A stretch of 64,000 nt of DNA from Dakarella massiliensis (GTDB taxonomy: Bacteria; Pseudomonadota; Gammaproteobacteria; Burkholderiales; Burkholderiaceae_F), in NCBI RefSeq assembly GCF_001182045.1, contig NZ_CVTY01000007.1, forward strand, positions 975,149-1,039,148, read 5' to 3'. Each line of letters begins with the position of its first letter. The stretch's first letter is position 1. The notes beneath the pieces are model-generated. The model made no database searches and was not told the origin of the DNA. It was given only the letters and a program-made list of their open reading frames with translations. This document shows, in pieces, positions 47,609-57,915 of the stretch. Made by a program: the position numbers and the translations under genes.

Positions 47609-50600
47609 ATGCTTTTCTTTTATCTGCGGGGCTCATCCCCTGATAAAAGATCCTCTGACACAGCGGCTGAAAAACCAATATCAATGACACGCGCTCGTAA
47701 AAACCTGAAGGCAGGCAGTCTGCCGGCCTCTTCTGCAGCAAAAATTTCTATCCGCGGAGCAAGACAGAACAATCTGAAAAATGTCTCTGTGGACTTTGAT
47801 CTCGGGAAACTCACGGTGGTCACCGGTGTCTCGGGATCCGGCAAGAGTTCGCTGGTCTTCGATACCCTTTACGCCGAGGGCCAGAGCCGCTACGTCGAAA
47901 CGCTGAGCCCCTACGCGCGTCAGTTCCTTGACCGCATGGACCGCCCTCATGTGGACCGGATCGACGGCGTGCCGCCCGCGATCGCGATTGATCAGACAAA
48001 CCCCGTGCGGACGTCCCGCTCCACGGTGGGCACTATGACGGAACTGAACGATCACATCAAGCTGCTTTTCGCGAAGTGCGCGTCGCTCTACTGTCCGAAA
48101 TGCGGGAAGAAGATTGAGGAAGAGGCGCCGAACTCTCTCTGGAAGAAGATCCGGGCCGCAGCCGAAGCCGCGTCGGACCCCAGGCTCATTCTCACCTTTA
48201 CATCTGTTGTGCCGAGGAAGTTCGGTCTGAAGAAAGCGATCGACTCCCTCTCAGCCCAGGGCTTCACCCGGATTCATAAGCAGACCGCCACAGCCTCCGG
48301 CTGGACGCTCAAAGTCATGGTGGACCGGTTCCGCGCGAGCCGCGTTGAGGAAAGCCGCGCGATCGAGGCGCTTGAACAGGCGCTTGAACGGGGTCACGGC
48401 ACAATCGCCGTACACCCGCTGAATGATGAAGGCGAAGAAGCGGACACCTGGAAATACACCCGGGGGCTTGCCTGCGCGGACTGCGGCATCAGTTTCTCCC
48501 ACCCTCACCCCTCCTCCTTCAGTTTTAATTCGCCTCTTGGCGCCTGCGACACCTGCCACGGGTTCGGCCGCGTAATCGGAGTCGACTTCGGGCTCGTTAT
48601 CCCGAACCCGCGCCTCAGCATCGCGGAGCACTGCGTGAAGCCCTGGAGCACTCCGTCTTTCGCTGAGTGCCAGAAGGATCTTGAATGCTACGCGAAGAAA
48701 GCCGGCATCGCGCTCGACGTGCCGTTTGAGGAGCTGCCGTCCGAAGACCGGTGGTGGATCCTTGAGGGCGATCCGGACTGGACGGGGGACTGGGATCATC
48801 AGTGGTACGGCGTCCGACACTTTTTCGAGTGGCTGGAAACGAAGTCCTACAAGATGCATATCCGTGTGCTTCTCTCCCGCTACCGCAGCTACACGCTCTG
48901 TCCGGACTGCCACGGCGCCCGCCTGAAGCCTGAGTCGCTCTACTGGAGAGCGGGCCGCCTCTCAGACGCTGATGCCGCGCTCCTCCCGCAGGGAGAAGAG
49001 CGGAAGCTGGAGCGGTTCCGGCCGAAAGGCATGACCGTACCGGACGCGGTGCTGAATCAGCTCCCCGGACTCACGGTTCATGACCTGATGATGCTGCCGC
49101 TTTCGCGTCTCCGCCGTTTCTTTGACAGCCTTGCCACTGATCCGGATCTCCCGCCTGAAGCCGCGCCGATTCTGAAAGAGATCCGTTCGCGCGTCATCTT
49201 CCTCTGCGCGGTCGGCGTCTCTTACCTGTCACTTGACCGTCAGAGCCGTACGCTTTCAGGCGGCGAAATTCAGCGCCTCAACCTCACCACGGCTCTTGGC
49301 ACCTCACTCGTCAACACCCTCTTTGTTCTTGATGAGCCGTCCATCGGTCTCCATCCTCGGGATATGGACCGGATCAACGCGATCATGCGCCGCCTCACGA
49401 AGGCAGGCAATACGCTTGTCGTGGTGGAGCACGACCCTCAGGTCATGCTGAAAGCGGACCGCATTATTGATATGGGACCGGGAGCCGGCGAAAAAGGCGG
49501 CAACATCATTTTCTCGGGTTCTCCGAAAGAAATCTTCAGTGCGAAGACGCTCACCGGCGACTATCTCTCGGGACGGCGCCGGATTGCCCTCAAAGGGCAG
49601 AAGCCGGTGTCAAAGAAGGCGCCTTCCATCCGCCTCACCGGGGTCACCGCGAATAATCTCCGCGATATCGATGTCTCGTTCCCGCTTCACTGCCTCACCT
49701 GCCTCACCGGTGTGTCCGGTTCCGGCAAATCGACGCTCGCGCAGGAAGTGCTCGTCCCGGCGCTCCAGAAGCGGCTCGGCGTTCCGACTGAAGCACCGGG
49801 GCCATATAAGGACATCAAGGGCTTCGACCTGATCGAGGGGGTGGACTTCGTTGATCAGTCCCCGATCGGGAAGACCTCCCGTTCGAACCCCGTGAGTTAC
49901 GTCGGTGCCTTTGACCCGATCCGGAAACTTTTCGCCGCGACTGACACCGCCAAAATGCAGGGCTGGGGTCCTGGGACCTTCAGCTTCAATTCGGGTGACG
50001 GCCGCTGCCCCACCTGTATGGGGTCCGGTTTCGAGCATGTCGAGATGCAGTTCCTCTCGGACGTTTACCTCCGCTGCCCGGACTGCAACGGGCGCCGCTA
50101 CCGCCCGGAAATCCTTCAGGCAAAGCTCGAGCGGAACGGCCGCAGCGCTTCGGTCGCTGATGTGCTCGAAATGACCGTGTCAGAGGCCTGCGATTTCTTC
50201 CGGGATGATCTCGAGGTGATTTCGCTCCTTCAGCCGCTGATCGATGTCGGTCTGGAGTATGTGCAGCTCGGGCAGCCCGTGCCGACACTCTCGGGCGGTG
50301 AAGCCCAGAGACTGAAGCTCGCCGGGTTCCTCGCCGCAGCGCTTGCTGAAAACGGGCGCCGGAAGCCGAAGGACGCGAAGGGCCGGCTCCTCGTTTTTGA
50401 TGAGCCGACCTCCGGGCTTCACTTCTCGGACGTCGAGAAACTCCTTCTCGCCATGCGGAAACTGATTGCCGCAGGGCACTCGGTGCTGGTGATCGAACAT
50501 AACCTCGACGTCATCGCGAACGCCGACTGGATCATTGACCTCGGTCCGGAGGGCGGCGAGGCGGGCGGCTGCGTGGTCGCGGCCGGCACCCCGGATGACA

Positions 50601-53356
50601 TCATGGCGGAGTCCCGCTCTTACACCGGCCAGGCGCTGATCTCCTACGAGAAGGCGGTCGAAAGCGGCACGCCTTATCAGGAGGACTTCACGACAACTGA
50701 GATCGATGCAGAAGCTGCCCTCCCCGCCCAGGCTCATATCGCGAAGAAGGGAGAAATCTCAGTCCTCAACGCGCGGGAGCATAACCTCAAGGATCTCTCG
50801 GTCGACATTCCCCGGAATGAACTCACGGTGGTTACCGGCCTCTCCGGCTCCGGAAAGTCGACTCTCGCGTTCGACATCGTTTTTAACGAAGGTCAGAGAC
50901 GCTATCTCGAGTCGCTTAACGCCTATGCCCGTTCGATCGTGCAGCCTTCGGGCCGCGCGGATGTAGACGCGGTGCTCGGCATTCCGCCGACTGTCGCTAT
51001 CGAGCAGCGCACTTCGCGCGGCGGCCGGAAGTCCACCGTGTCAACGATGACGGAGCTCTATCACTTCCTTCGTCTCATCTATGTGAAGCTCGGTGTTCAG
51101 ACCTGTCCGAACTGCCACGTGGAAGTGCGGCCCCAGACGCCGGCCGCCATTGTGGAGGCGATCCGGAAGGCCGGAAATGGAAAGAAAGTGATGCTCCTCT
51201 CCCCGCTTGTCACGCACCGCAAGGGTATCTATACCGAACTCGCACAGTGGGCTGTGAAGCACCACTACGACACGCTGCGGGTGGATGGAAAGATCGTTGA
51301 CGCGCATCACTTCCCGAAGCTCGCCCGCTATAACGAACACAGCATTGAGCTCCCGGTGGCGGAGCTTGATATCTCCGAGCGGACGCTTCCGGAGCTCAAG
51401 GCTCACGTGGCAACCGCGATCACGCTCGGCAAAGGACAGGTGGCCTCCATGATTCTGGAGGACGGTGAACCCGTAAACAATACTTTCAAGATCTGGTCCA
51501 CGCGGCGCGCCTGCCCGATCTGCGGCACGAGCTTCCCGGATCCGGATCCCCGGCTCTTCTCCTATAACAGCAAAATGGGGTGGTGCCCGACCTGCTTCGG
51601 CACCGGGCTGCAGCTCTCCGGGTTCGACGCCGAGCAGACAGGAGAGGAATCCGCCTGGTCAAAGACTGAGGGCGAGGAAGAGAAAGTCTGTCCCGACTGC
51701 CACGGTCTGAGGCTCAACCCGGTCGCGCTCGCTGTCATGTTCTGCGGGAAGAACATCAGTGAACTCTGCCAGATGAGTGTGAAGGAAGAACTCGCTTTCT
51801 TCCGTGCCCTCAAGCTCGACCCCCGGGATGAGGCGATCGCGCACGACGCGATCCGGGAAATCGTTTCCCGGCTTGAGTTCCTCGATCAGGTGGGGCTTGG
51901 CTACCTGACGCTCGACCGCGCGGCACCGACTCTTTCTGGCGGTGAGACACAGCGTATCCGGCTTGCCTCGCAGCTCGGCTCCAACCTCCTCGGTGTCTGC
52001 TACGTGCTGGACGAACCGACAATCGGCCTGCACCCGAAAGATAACGGCATTCTGCTGAACGCCATGGATCATCTGTCGAAGAAAGGCAACACGCTTCTCG
52101 TCGTGGAGCATGACGAAGACACGATCCGCCGCGCGGACCACGTGATTGATATCGGCCCCGGCGCCGGAAGCGAAGGCGGGCGCCTCGTCGCGGAGGGCTC
52201 GGTCGAGGACATTATGAAGTGCAAGGACTCCGTTACAGGCCGGTTCCTTGCCTCTCCCGAAATCCATAACGGCATTCCGCACCGCCCGGTACGCTCCGGG
52301 AAGACGCCCACGATTTCTGTGCTCGGCGCCTCGCTCCACAACCTCCGGATCCCGAAGGTGGAGTTCCCGCTGAACCGGCTGACGGTCGTCACCGGTGTAT
52401 CCGGTTCCGGCAAATCCAGTCTCTGCCGTGATCTGCTGCTTCGGAACCTCCAGGACGCACTGCGGGCAAAAGACACCGCTCCAGTCTGGACCGGGTGCCG
52501 TGAAATCACAGGCTGGGAAGCCGTGAGCCGGGTGCTGGAAGTGGATCAGACCCCGATCGGAAAGACACCCCGCTCCTGCCCGGCGACCTATGTCGGCATC
52601 TGGGACGGGATCCGGAAGATCATGGCTGAGGCGAGTCTCGCGAAAGAGCGCGGCTACACCGCTAGCCGCTTCTCCTTCAATACCAAGGGCGGCCGCTGCG
52701 AAACCTGTCTCGGTCAGGGACTGCGGACGATTGAAATGAATTTCCTTCCGGAAGTGAAGGTGCTCTGCGAAAGCTGCGGCGGCAAACGTTTCAACCCGCA
52801 GACGCTTGAAGTGAAATGGAAAGGAAAGAGCGCGGGCGACATCCTTCAGATGCAGGTCCGCGAGGCGGTGGAGTTCTTCGCGTCAACGCCCTCTATCCAG
52901 CGGCCGCTGAAGCTGCTTGAAGAGGTGGGGCTCGGCTACCTCACGCTCGGACAGCCCTCCCCCACGCTTTCGGGCGGTGAGGCGCAGCGCCTGAAGCTCG
53001 TCACGGAACTCTCCAAGGTGAAGGACACGGAGTACGTGTCTGAGGATGAAAGCACCACCGGTACGCTCTACGTTCTTGATGAACCGACGGTCGGTCTTCA
53101 TATGGCGGATATCCAGAAGCTCATCAATGTGCTCCATAAGCTCACGGACTCCGGGAACACCGTGGTCGTGATCGAGCATAACCTCGACGTGATGTCAGAG
53201 GCGGACTGGATCATCGATATCGGTCCTGAAGGCGGAACGGCAGGCGGCAAGGTGGTCGCCGCGGGAGCACCGCTTGATGTCGCGGAAAAGGGCACCGCAA
53301 CGGGTGACGCCCTGAAGGAGTTCTTTGGGACACATAAAAAAGAGGCGGCCGCGTAA
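47609..53356 (+). CDS. uvrA: Tandem (double-length) UvrA excinuclease ATPase, about 1915 residues
   Basis: UvrA finds bulky DNA lesions for nucleotide excision repair. A usual UvrA has about 940 residues and two ABC ATPase modules; this ORF holds two complete UvrA units and four modules without a frameshift. Walker A loops: [10 protein letters not shown] near 72, [10 protein letters not shown] near 700, [10 protein letters not shown] near 1076, [10 protein letters not shown] near 1594. LSGGE signatures: near 547, 892, 1440, 1785. Walker [30 protein letters not shown] and LDEPTVGLH follow. Zinc-type cysteine pairs occur in both halves ([57 protein letters not shown]). The linker is about 1020-1060. 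The start may be ATG 47684 (MTRARKN) instead; neither has a good ribosome site. I recall such fusions in some Betaproteobacteria but cannot check here. Confidence 0.93.
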   Translation: MLFFYLRGSSPDKRSSDTAAEKPISMTRARKNLKAGSLPASSAAKISIRGARQNNLKNVSVDFDLGKLTVVTGVSGSGKSSLVFDTLYAEGQSRYVETLSPYARQFLDRMDRPHVDRIDGVPPAIAIDQTNPVRTSRSTVGTMTELNDHIKLLFAKCASLYCPKCGKKIEEEAPNSLWKKIRAAAEAASDPRLILTFTSVVPRKFGLKKAIDSLSAQGFTRIHKQTATASGWTLKVMVDRFRASRVEESRAIEALEQALERGHGTIAVHPLNDEGEEADTWKYTRGLACADCGISFSHPHPSSFSFNSPLGACDTCHGFGRVIGVDFGLVIPNPRLSIAEHCVKPWSTPSFAECQKDLECYAKKAGIALDVPFEELPSEDRWWILEGDPDWTGDWDHQWYGVRHFFEWLETKSYKMHIRVLLSRYRSYTLCPDCHGARLKPESLYWRAGRLSDADAALLPQGEERKLERFRPKGMTVPDAVLNQLPGLTVHDLMMLPLSRLRRFFDSLATDPDLPPEAAPILKEIRSRVIFLCAVGVSYLSLDRQSRTLSGGEIQRLNLTTALGTSLVNTLFVLDEPSIGLHPRDMDRINAIMRRLTKAGNTLVVVEHDPQVMLKADRIIDMGPGAGEKGGNIIFSGSPKEIFSAKTLTGDYLSGRRRIALKGQKPVSKKAPSIRLTGVTANNLRDIDVSFPLHCLTCLTGVSGSGKSTLAQEVLVPALQKRLGVPTEAPGPYKDIKGFDLIEGVDFVDQSPIGKTSRSNPVSYVGAFDPIRKLFAATDTAKMQGWGPGTFSFNSGDGRCPTCMGSGFEHVEMQFLSDVYLRCPDCNGRRYRPEILQAKLERNGRSASVADVLEMTVSEACDFFRDDLEVISLLQPLIDVGLEYVQLGQPVPTLSGGEAQRLKLAGFLAAALAENGRRKPKDAKGRLLVFDEPTSGLHFSDVEKLLLAMRKLIAAGHSVLVIEHNLDVIANADWIIDLGPEGGEAGGCVVAAGTPDDIMAESRSYTGQALISYEKAVESGTPYQEDFTTTEIDAEAALPAQAHIAKKGEISVLNAREHNLKDLSVDIPRNELTVVTGLSGSGKSTLAFDIVFNEGQRRYLESLNAYARSIVQPSGRADVDAVLGIPPTVAIEQRTSRGGRKSTVSTMTELYHFLRLIYVKLGVQTCPNCHVEVRPQTPAAIVEAIRKAGNGKKVMLLSPLVTHRKGIYTELAQWAVKHHYDTLRVDGKIVDAHHFPKLARYNEHSIELPVAELDISERTLPELKAHVATAITLGKGQVASMILEDGEPVNNTFKIWSTRRACPICGTSFPDPDPRLFSYNSKMGWCPTCFGTGLQLSGFDAEQTGEESAWSKTEGEEEKVCPDCHGLRLNPVALAVMFCGKNISELCQMSVKEELAFFRALKLDPRDEAIAHDAIREIVSRLEFLDQVGLGYLTLDRAAPTLSGGETQRIRLASQLGSNLLGVCYVLDEPTIGLHPKDNGILLNAMDHLSKKGNTLLVVEHDEDTIRRADHVIDIGPGAGSEGGRLVAEGSVEDIMKCKDSVTGRFLASPEIHNGIPHRPVRSGKTPTISVLGASLHNLRIPKVEFPLNRLTVVTGVSGSGKSSLCRDLLLRNLQDALRAKDTAPVWTGCREITGWEAVSRVLEVDQTPIGKTPRSCPATYVGIWDGIRKIMAEASLAKERGYTASRFSFNTKGGRCETCLGQGLRTIEMNFLPEVKVLCESCGGKRFNPQTLEVKWKGKSAGDILQMQVREAVEFFASTPSIQRPLKLLEEVGLGYLTLGQPSPTLSGGEAQRLKLVTELSKVKDTEYVSEDESTTGTLYVLDEPTVGLHMADIQKLINVLHKLTDSGNTVVVIEHNLDVMSEADWIIDIGPEGGTAGGKVVAAGAPLDVAEKGTATGDALKEFFGTHKKEAAA

Positions 53357-53390
53357 AGCAGCCACCCCCTGATCCGCTTCCGCCTGCCGG

Positions 53391-54869
53391 TCAGGCGGAG
53401 GCAGGCTTCGCCGCGGAACCTCCCGCGGCTTTTTCTTTTTCCTTCTCGGCTTTCAGGCGATCCGCTTCTTTCTGATCCTCGAGGAACGTGAGAAGCCGGG
53501 CCATATCCTCGATCGAGATCTTCTGCGTCTGATTGCTGCGGAGACGCACATCGAGCTGCGGGAAAGGCACCTCGATCCCTTCCTCATCGAAACGCTTCAG
53601 CACGTTAATCAGCACCTGCGTGCGGAGGCCCACCGTGCCGTCGCCGACATTCGGCACCCAGACACCGGCTTCGAGGTCAATCGCGCTGTCGTCCAGCTTC
53701 GTGATACCGGTCCAGCCCTTGCGGTTCTTGATCACGCGATCCGGCTTATTCGCTTCCTCATTCAGGATCTGCAGCGCCTTGTTGAGGTCAGTGCCGTAGG
53801 CCACCGACACCCGGATCATGGCGATACAGACGTTATCCGTGTGGTAGTAATTCTTCACTGAGCTCGTCACAAACGTTTCATTCGGGACGATGTTCTCAAT
53901 GCCATTCCAGTCACTCACCACGGTGTAGCGGGTGTTGATTTCGGTGACGATACCCTGGAATCCGCCGATTTCAACGAAGTCACCGATCTTAATCGAGTGA
54001 TCAAGAAGAATGATGAAGCCTGAAATGTAGTTGCTCGCGATTTTCTGCAGACCAAAGCCGATACCAACGCCGAGAGCGCCGCCGAAGACCGAGAGCACCG
54101 TGAGATCGATACCGACAGAACTCATCGCGATCAGGATCGCGCAGACCATCAGAATCCAGCGGGCAATTCGCGAGAACACCACCTGCAGATTCGGAGCGAG
54201 TCCTTTCGTACGTTTCAGCACGCCTTCAAGAACATTCGCGATCCAGTTCGCGACACCGAGCGTAAGAAGCGCAGAGACGAGCCCCGAGAAGAGTGTCCAG
54301 AGCGTGAGATTCTGAGTTCCGACCGGAATCGACTGCTCACGCATGAACTTCACGATGGTCGGCAGAATACCCGCAAATTCGAGGACAACCAGAATCCAGA
54401 ACACCCAGGAAACGACGGTGGCAAGACCATGCGTCACCACCTTGTCGCCCAGCATACCTCGCAGGATGTAGAGCATGATCCGGAGGAACGCGAAGGCATA
54501 AAGCACCATGTAGCCGAGTTCGGCAAACACGAGCACTTTGTGGTCCGGGAGGATATCCACCTCGCGGAGCGTCCAGTCAAGCATCCAGAGGAAAGAGGCG
54601 CCGATGAGCGAGAAGGACAGGTGAGACGCAATATCGATCGCGTAGGTCTTCACGCGGTCCCGCAACCGGTCAGAACCGGGAGGCGGCAGCAGCTTCTGCA
54701 GCCTCGCGTTGAAGCGTCGGGAAATAAAGAGCGACAGCAGTACCGCAACGGCAAACGCCGCAATCTGCCAGATATAGTCTGCGGTCCACCCTCCCTGGAG
54801 AACCTGCACAATCTGGTGAAATATCGCCTCTGTTTCGCCGATCTTCGAGATCGAGGAAGCTACCGTCAT
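53391..54869 (-). CDS. MscS-family mechanosensitive channel
   Basis: A 492-residue inner-membrane channel. About five helices in the first 200 residues precede the MscS core: pore helix with SVFGGALGVGIGFGLQKIASNYISG (Gly/Ala-rich TM3), then the beta domain DHSIKIGDFVEIGGFQGIVTEI and NETFVTSSVKNY, and the cytoplasmic alpha/beta domain to about 440. The Lys/Glu/Ala-rich tail (about 455-492) is encoded over the uvrA terminator. Such channels release solutes on hypo-osmotic shock. It has more N-terminal helices than E. coli MscS (286 residues). AAGG is 9 nt before the ATG. Confidence 0.92.
   Translation of the reverse strand: MTVASSISKIGETEAIFHQIVQVLQGGWTADYIWQIAAFAVAVLLSLFISRRFNARLQKLLPPPGSDRLRDRVKTYAIDIASHLSFSLIGASFLWMLDWTLREVDILPDHKVLVFAELGYMVLYAFAFLRIMLYILRGMLGDKVVTHGLATVVSWVFWILVVLEFAGILPTIVKFMREQSIPVGTQNLTLWTLFSGLVSALLTLGVANWIANVLEGVLKRTKGLAPNLQVVFSRIARWILMVCAILIAMSSVGIDLTVLSVFGGALGVGIGFGLQKIASNYISGFIILLDHSIKIGDFVEIGGFQGIVTEINTRYTVVSDWNGIENIVPNETFVTSSVKNYYHTDNVCIAMIRVSVAYGTDLNKALQILNEEANKPDRVIKNRKGWTGITKLDDSAIDLEAGVWVPNVGDGTVGLRTQVLINVLKRFDEEGIEVPFPQLDVRLRSNQTQKISIEDMARLLTFLEDQKEADRLKAEKEKEKAAGGSAAKPASA
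53410..53440 (+). terminator. uvrA terminator embedded in the MscS gene's 3' coding end
   Basis: GCCGCGG (53410-53416), loop AACCTC, CCGCGGC (53423-53429), then TTTTTCTTTTT. It lies 54 bp past the uvrA stop, and on the minus strand encodes the Lys/Glu-rich end (KEKEKAAGGSAAK) of the channel. A further hairpin, CCGCCTG-ccggt-CAGGCGG (53380-53398), precedes it. Confidence 0.88.
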
Positions 54870-54917
54870 TCAGTCAATCCTTGTCGTTATAGGTTTAAAA
54901 AATCAATTGCCGGGGCA

Positions 54918-56057
54918 TCACCGCCGTTCGACCTTCGCGATCGCCACGGCTGCGAGTATGAGTGTCACCAATATTGGTGTTATGGCCGCCATAATCGGCG
55001 GGAACGTACTCAGGATACCAATATAAGAGAACAGATTGTTCAGCGCGTAGAACGCGATACCGATCATGACGCCCACAAAAATCTTGAGCGACACGCCGCC
55101 GGACCGGGTGCTCAGGTACGCGAACGGCATCGAGAGCGCGAGCATCACGAGAATCGAGAGCGGATAGAAGACCTTCTTCCAGAAGGCGACCTCATAGCGG
55201 CTTGTGTCCTCGTGGTTCTGCTTCAGGTGATGCAGATAGGAACCGAGATCGAGAATCGGCATATGGTCCGGATCCGCCACGATCACGGAAAGAATCCTCG
55301 GAGCGAGCGTCGTGCTGAGCACCATGCTCGGCTCCGTATGCCGGACGACCGGCTTCGGGATCGCCCGGGGATCTGCGCCAAGAAGCGACGGAAAATCAGT
55401 CACCACAGCGTTCTTCAGCACCCAGCCCTTTCCTTCCTGATAAGTGCCCGAGGGAGCCTCAATCATCCGATGAAGCTCGTTTCCAGTCGTGAATTCGTAC
55501 ACCCGCCAGCCGTTTGCTTCCTGCGCGGCTCCCGACTTAAGGCTCTGCACATTCACGTAACGGGACAGCACGAGTTTCTTTGATCCGTCGTAGACCTGGT
55601 CACGGGCCCAGACGCCGGAGTCATACCCCGACGCGGTAAGCGGCCGGCTGTAGATTTTCATCTGGACTTCCTGGCGGAGAGCGTCGCTCTCCGGCGCCAC
55701 AAATTCGCCAAGCAGATACGTGAAGCCAACCAGAATCAGACCAGGCACCATGAGCGAACGCGTAAGCGAAAGCGGGCTCAGGCCGGCCACACGGAGAATC
55801 GTGAATTCGGAGTTTGCGGCCCAGCGGCTCATCGTGTAAACCGCGCCGAGCAGCACGCCGATCGGCATCACCTCGTAGAGGTGCGACGGAATGGAGAACC
55901 CGGTAATCGCCAGAGCCTGCAACATGCCGTATCTCGACCCGATCTTATCCACCTGGTTCACAAGGTCGAAGAAGAGGAAAAGACCGATCAGCGCCATCAG
56001 CACAAGACTCGTCGCCAGGATGATCTGAGAGGTCAGATGTCGTGTAATAACCCGCAT
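54918..56057 (-). CDS. lptG: LPS export permease LptG
   Basis: LptG is one of two transmembrane subunits of the LptB2FG ABC transporter that extracts LPS from the inner membrane and passes it to LptC. The 379-residue product has three N-terminal helices (MRVITRHLTSQIILATSLVLM, VMPIGVLLGAVYTM), a periplasmic beta-jellyroll (about 120-270) and three C-terminal helices. WAANSEFTILRVAGLSP is the conserved coupling helix. It follows lptF after 10 bp. Confidence 0.94.
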   Translation of the reverse strand: MRVITRHLTSQIILATSLVLMALIGLFLFFDLVNQVDKIGSRYGMLQALAITGFSIPSHLYEVMPIGVLLGAVYTMSRWAANSEFTILRVAGLSPLSLTRSLMVPGLILVGFTYLLGEFVAPESDALRQEVQMKIYSRPLTASGYDSGVWARDQVYDGSKKLVLSRYVNVQSLKSGAAQEANGWRVYEFTTGNELHRMIEAPSGTYQEGKGWVLKNAVVTDFPSLLGADPRAIPKPVVRHTEPSMVLSTTLAPRILSVIVADPDHMPILDLGSYLHHLKQNHEDTSRYEVAFWKKVFYPLSILVMLALSMPFAYLSTRSGGVSLKIFVGVMIGIAFYALNNLFSYIGILSTFPPIMAAITPILVTLILAAVAIAKVERR

Positions 56058-56067
56058 AATTTTTTCC

Positions 56068-57186
56068 TCACTCCATCCGATCGCGCCAGTAGCCGATAGT
56101 CAGTTCCCGCGGAAGCCAGCGCTGAAGCCAGATTCTCCGCACGAACAGCAGGGCGGTGAGAAGCAGCATGGAACCGTGAAGCGCTATCAGGCCTGACCAC
56201 CAGTGCCACCGGCCCTCCGAAATCCAGCTCTCCATGATGTTGATGAAGTTCAGGTAGAGAATAAAAACGAGAACCGCCACCACCACGTTGAGAGACTTGC
56301 CGGCTCTCGGGTTCGTGAATGACAGAGGAATGGCAAAAAGCACCAGGTTGAGCGCCATCAGCGGCCACGAGAGCCGCCAGAAGAACTGACCCAGATTCTT
56401 CGGATTCGGATCATTCAGGAGATAGCTGGTCGGAAGCGAGTGCACTTTGTCAGGCGACAGAATCTGGTCCGGCTTGATATCCAGTCGGATTCCATAAGTC
56501 CCGAACCCCGTTACCCGATAGGACTTGGCGTCCGGGGCGATTTCGTACCGCTTCCCATCCGTCAGCTCAACGTAACGGTCGCCTTCCTTATTGATGCGGA
56601 GACGGCCTTCGGTCGACGACACAACGGTCGCTTTCCCGTTCCGATTCAGTTCAGAAACAAAGATGCCTTTGACGTTCTGCGTGTCCTCGCTCACCTGCTG
56701 AATGAAGAACACACGGCGGCCGGAACTCGATTCGATGAACTTCCCGGAGGCAATACGGCTCGTGTCATCACGCTGGGAAAACTGCGCCTTGCTCACATCC
56801 ATCTGACCGCGGGCCCAGGGCGTGATCGCCAGTGCCACCACGGCGGTAAGCAGCACCACGGGAAGCGAAAAACGGAGCACCGGACGGATCCAGGAGAGGA
56901 GCGACAGACCGCCTGACGAGAACCAGACAATCATCTCGTTCTGCTGCCAGCTGCGGATCAGCGCCATCAGAATCGCAAGGAAAAGCGACAGAGCGAGCAG
57001 CGGCGCCAAGGTTGTGAGTGACGTGTAAAGCACCATCTGGAGGATGGCCCCGGCGTCAGACTTACCGACCGCCACCTGGCTCATCACCCGCACGATGCCC
57101 ACCGTAAGAACGATAGAAAACAGCACGGTGAACACACCGCCAGCTGTATTCATGAATTCTGAGATGAGCGAGCGCCTGAAAATCAT
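56068..57186 (-). CDS. lptF: LPS export permease LptF
   Basis: LptF pairs with LptG in the LPS extractor. The start is ATG 57186 (MIFRRSLISEFMNTAGGVFTV), giving 372 residues. The YjgP/YjgQ family topology (3 helices, jellyroll, 3 helices) is clear. WQQNEMIVWFSSGGLSLLSWIRPVL carries the coupling helix. lptB is not in the window. Confidence 0.94.
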   Translation of the reverse strand: MIFRRSLISEFMNTAGGVFTVLFSIVLTVGIVRVMSQVAVGKSDAGAILQMVLYTSLTTLAPLLALSLFLAILMALIRSWQQNEMIVWFSSGGLSLLSWIRPVLRFSLPVVLLTAVVALAITPWARGQMDVSKAQFSQRDDTSRIASGKFIESSSGRRVFFIQQVSEDTQNVKGIFVSELNRNGKATVVSSTEGRLRINKEGDRYVELTDGKRYEIAPDAKSYRVTGFGTYGIRLDIKPDQILSPDKVHSLPTSYLLNDPNPKNLGQFFWRLSWPLMALNLVLFAIPLSFTNPRAGKSLNVVVAVLVFILYLNFINIMESWISEGRWHWWSGLIALHGSMLLLTALLFVRRIWLQRWLPRELTIGYWRDRME

Positions 57187-57446
57187 AAAAATGGATCCCA
57201 AAGCTCCCCTGCAGATGGGGAGAAAAGCGGCCATGAAAAGACAAACTTACATTTTACGGCATGAAGGAGGAATCTTTGCGGAAAGGGCTTTCCCCTTCAA
57301 AATTTCTTGCAACAGATTCTTACTAAGTTCTACTAAAATAGGGCAATTCACCGAGTGGATCTTACCCCTCAAATCCAGAAGCCCATAAAAGCAATAAGAG
57401 CAACCTTCCACGGTGGATCCCTTTCCTGTTTATCTACTTTCGGAAA
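57187..57446. other. Divergent AT-rich region between lptF and tctB
   Basis: 260 bp, AT-rich near 57300-57345 where promoters of both directions are likely. No clean -35/-10 pair was identified (TAAAAT at about 57335 is a possible plus-strand -10). No ORF of interest. Confidence 0.4.
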
Positions 57447-57896
57447 ATGAAAAAATCTGACTTCGGTGTTATCACCGTCCTCTACCTAATAGGAATTGCG
57501 TTCCTGGTCATGACACTTGAACTTCCCAAAGGTGCCATGCGCTACCCGCTTTTCCTCACGGTCGTCTTTCTGGCTCTGGTTTCGATTTATCTGATTCAGC
57601 AGGTCCTTCACTACATCAAGACCCGCAAAATCGTTGATGACCTGAAGCAGAAATTCCAGGACTTTCAGGCTGTGCAGTTTTTCGGTGTCTGCGCGTTCTG
57701 TGTTATCTACCTCATCCTGATTCAGAAGCTCGGCTACTACCTCTCCAGCGTGCTCTTTATGCTGGGCTGCATGCTGTTCCTCCGCGTGAAGCCTCTTTTC
57801 GTGGTCCTCTCCACCGCGATTCTGATGGGCATCATCTATGGTGTCTTTACCGTCTTCCTCAAAGTCCCGCACCCCGTGGGACTTATTTTTGGCTAG
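57447..57896 (+). CDS. tctB: TTT transporter small membrane subunit (TctB family)
   Basis: A 149-residue protein with four membrane helices (about 8-25, 33-52, 75-95, 105-140), the topology of TctB, the poorly conserved small subunit of tripartite tricarboxylate transporters. Placement directly before tctA and tctC supports it. The substrate of this system is not evident from sequence. Confidence 0.85.
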   Translation: MKKSDFGVITVLYLIGIAFLVMTLELPKGAMRYPLFLTVVFLALVSIYLIQQVLHYIKTRKIVDDLKQKFQDFQAVQFFGVCAFCVIYLILIQKLGYYLSSVLFMLGCMLFLRVKPLFVVLSTAILMGIIYGVFTVFLKVPHPVGLIFG

Positions 57897-57915
57897 GCCC
57901 CGCGGAGAATAACCA

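Noticed and set aside
50600..50830. UvrA tandem as an assembly or frameshift artefact
   Set aside because: The frame is open throughout, the two halves differ in sequence, and the junction shows no repeated block as a mis-join would.
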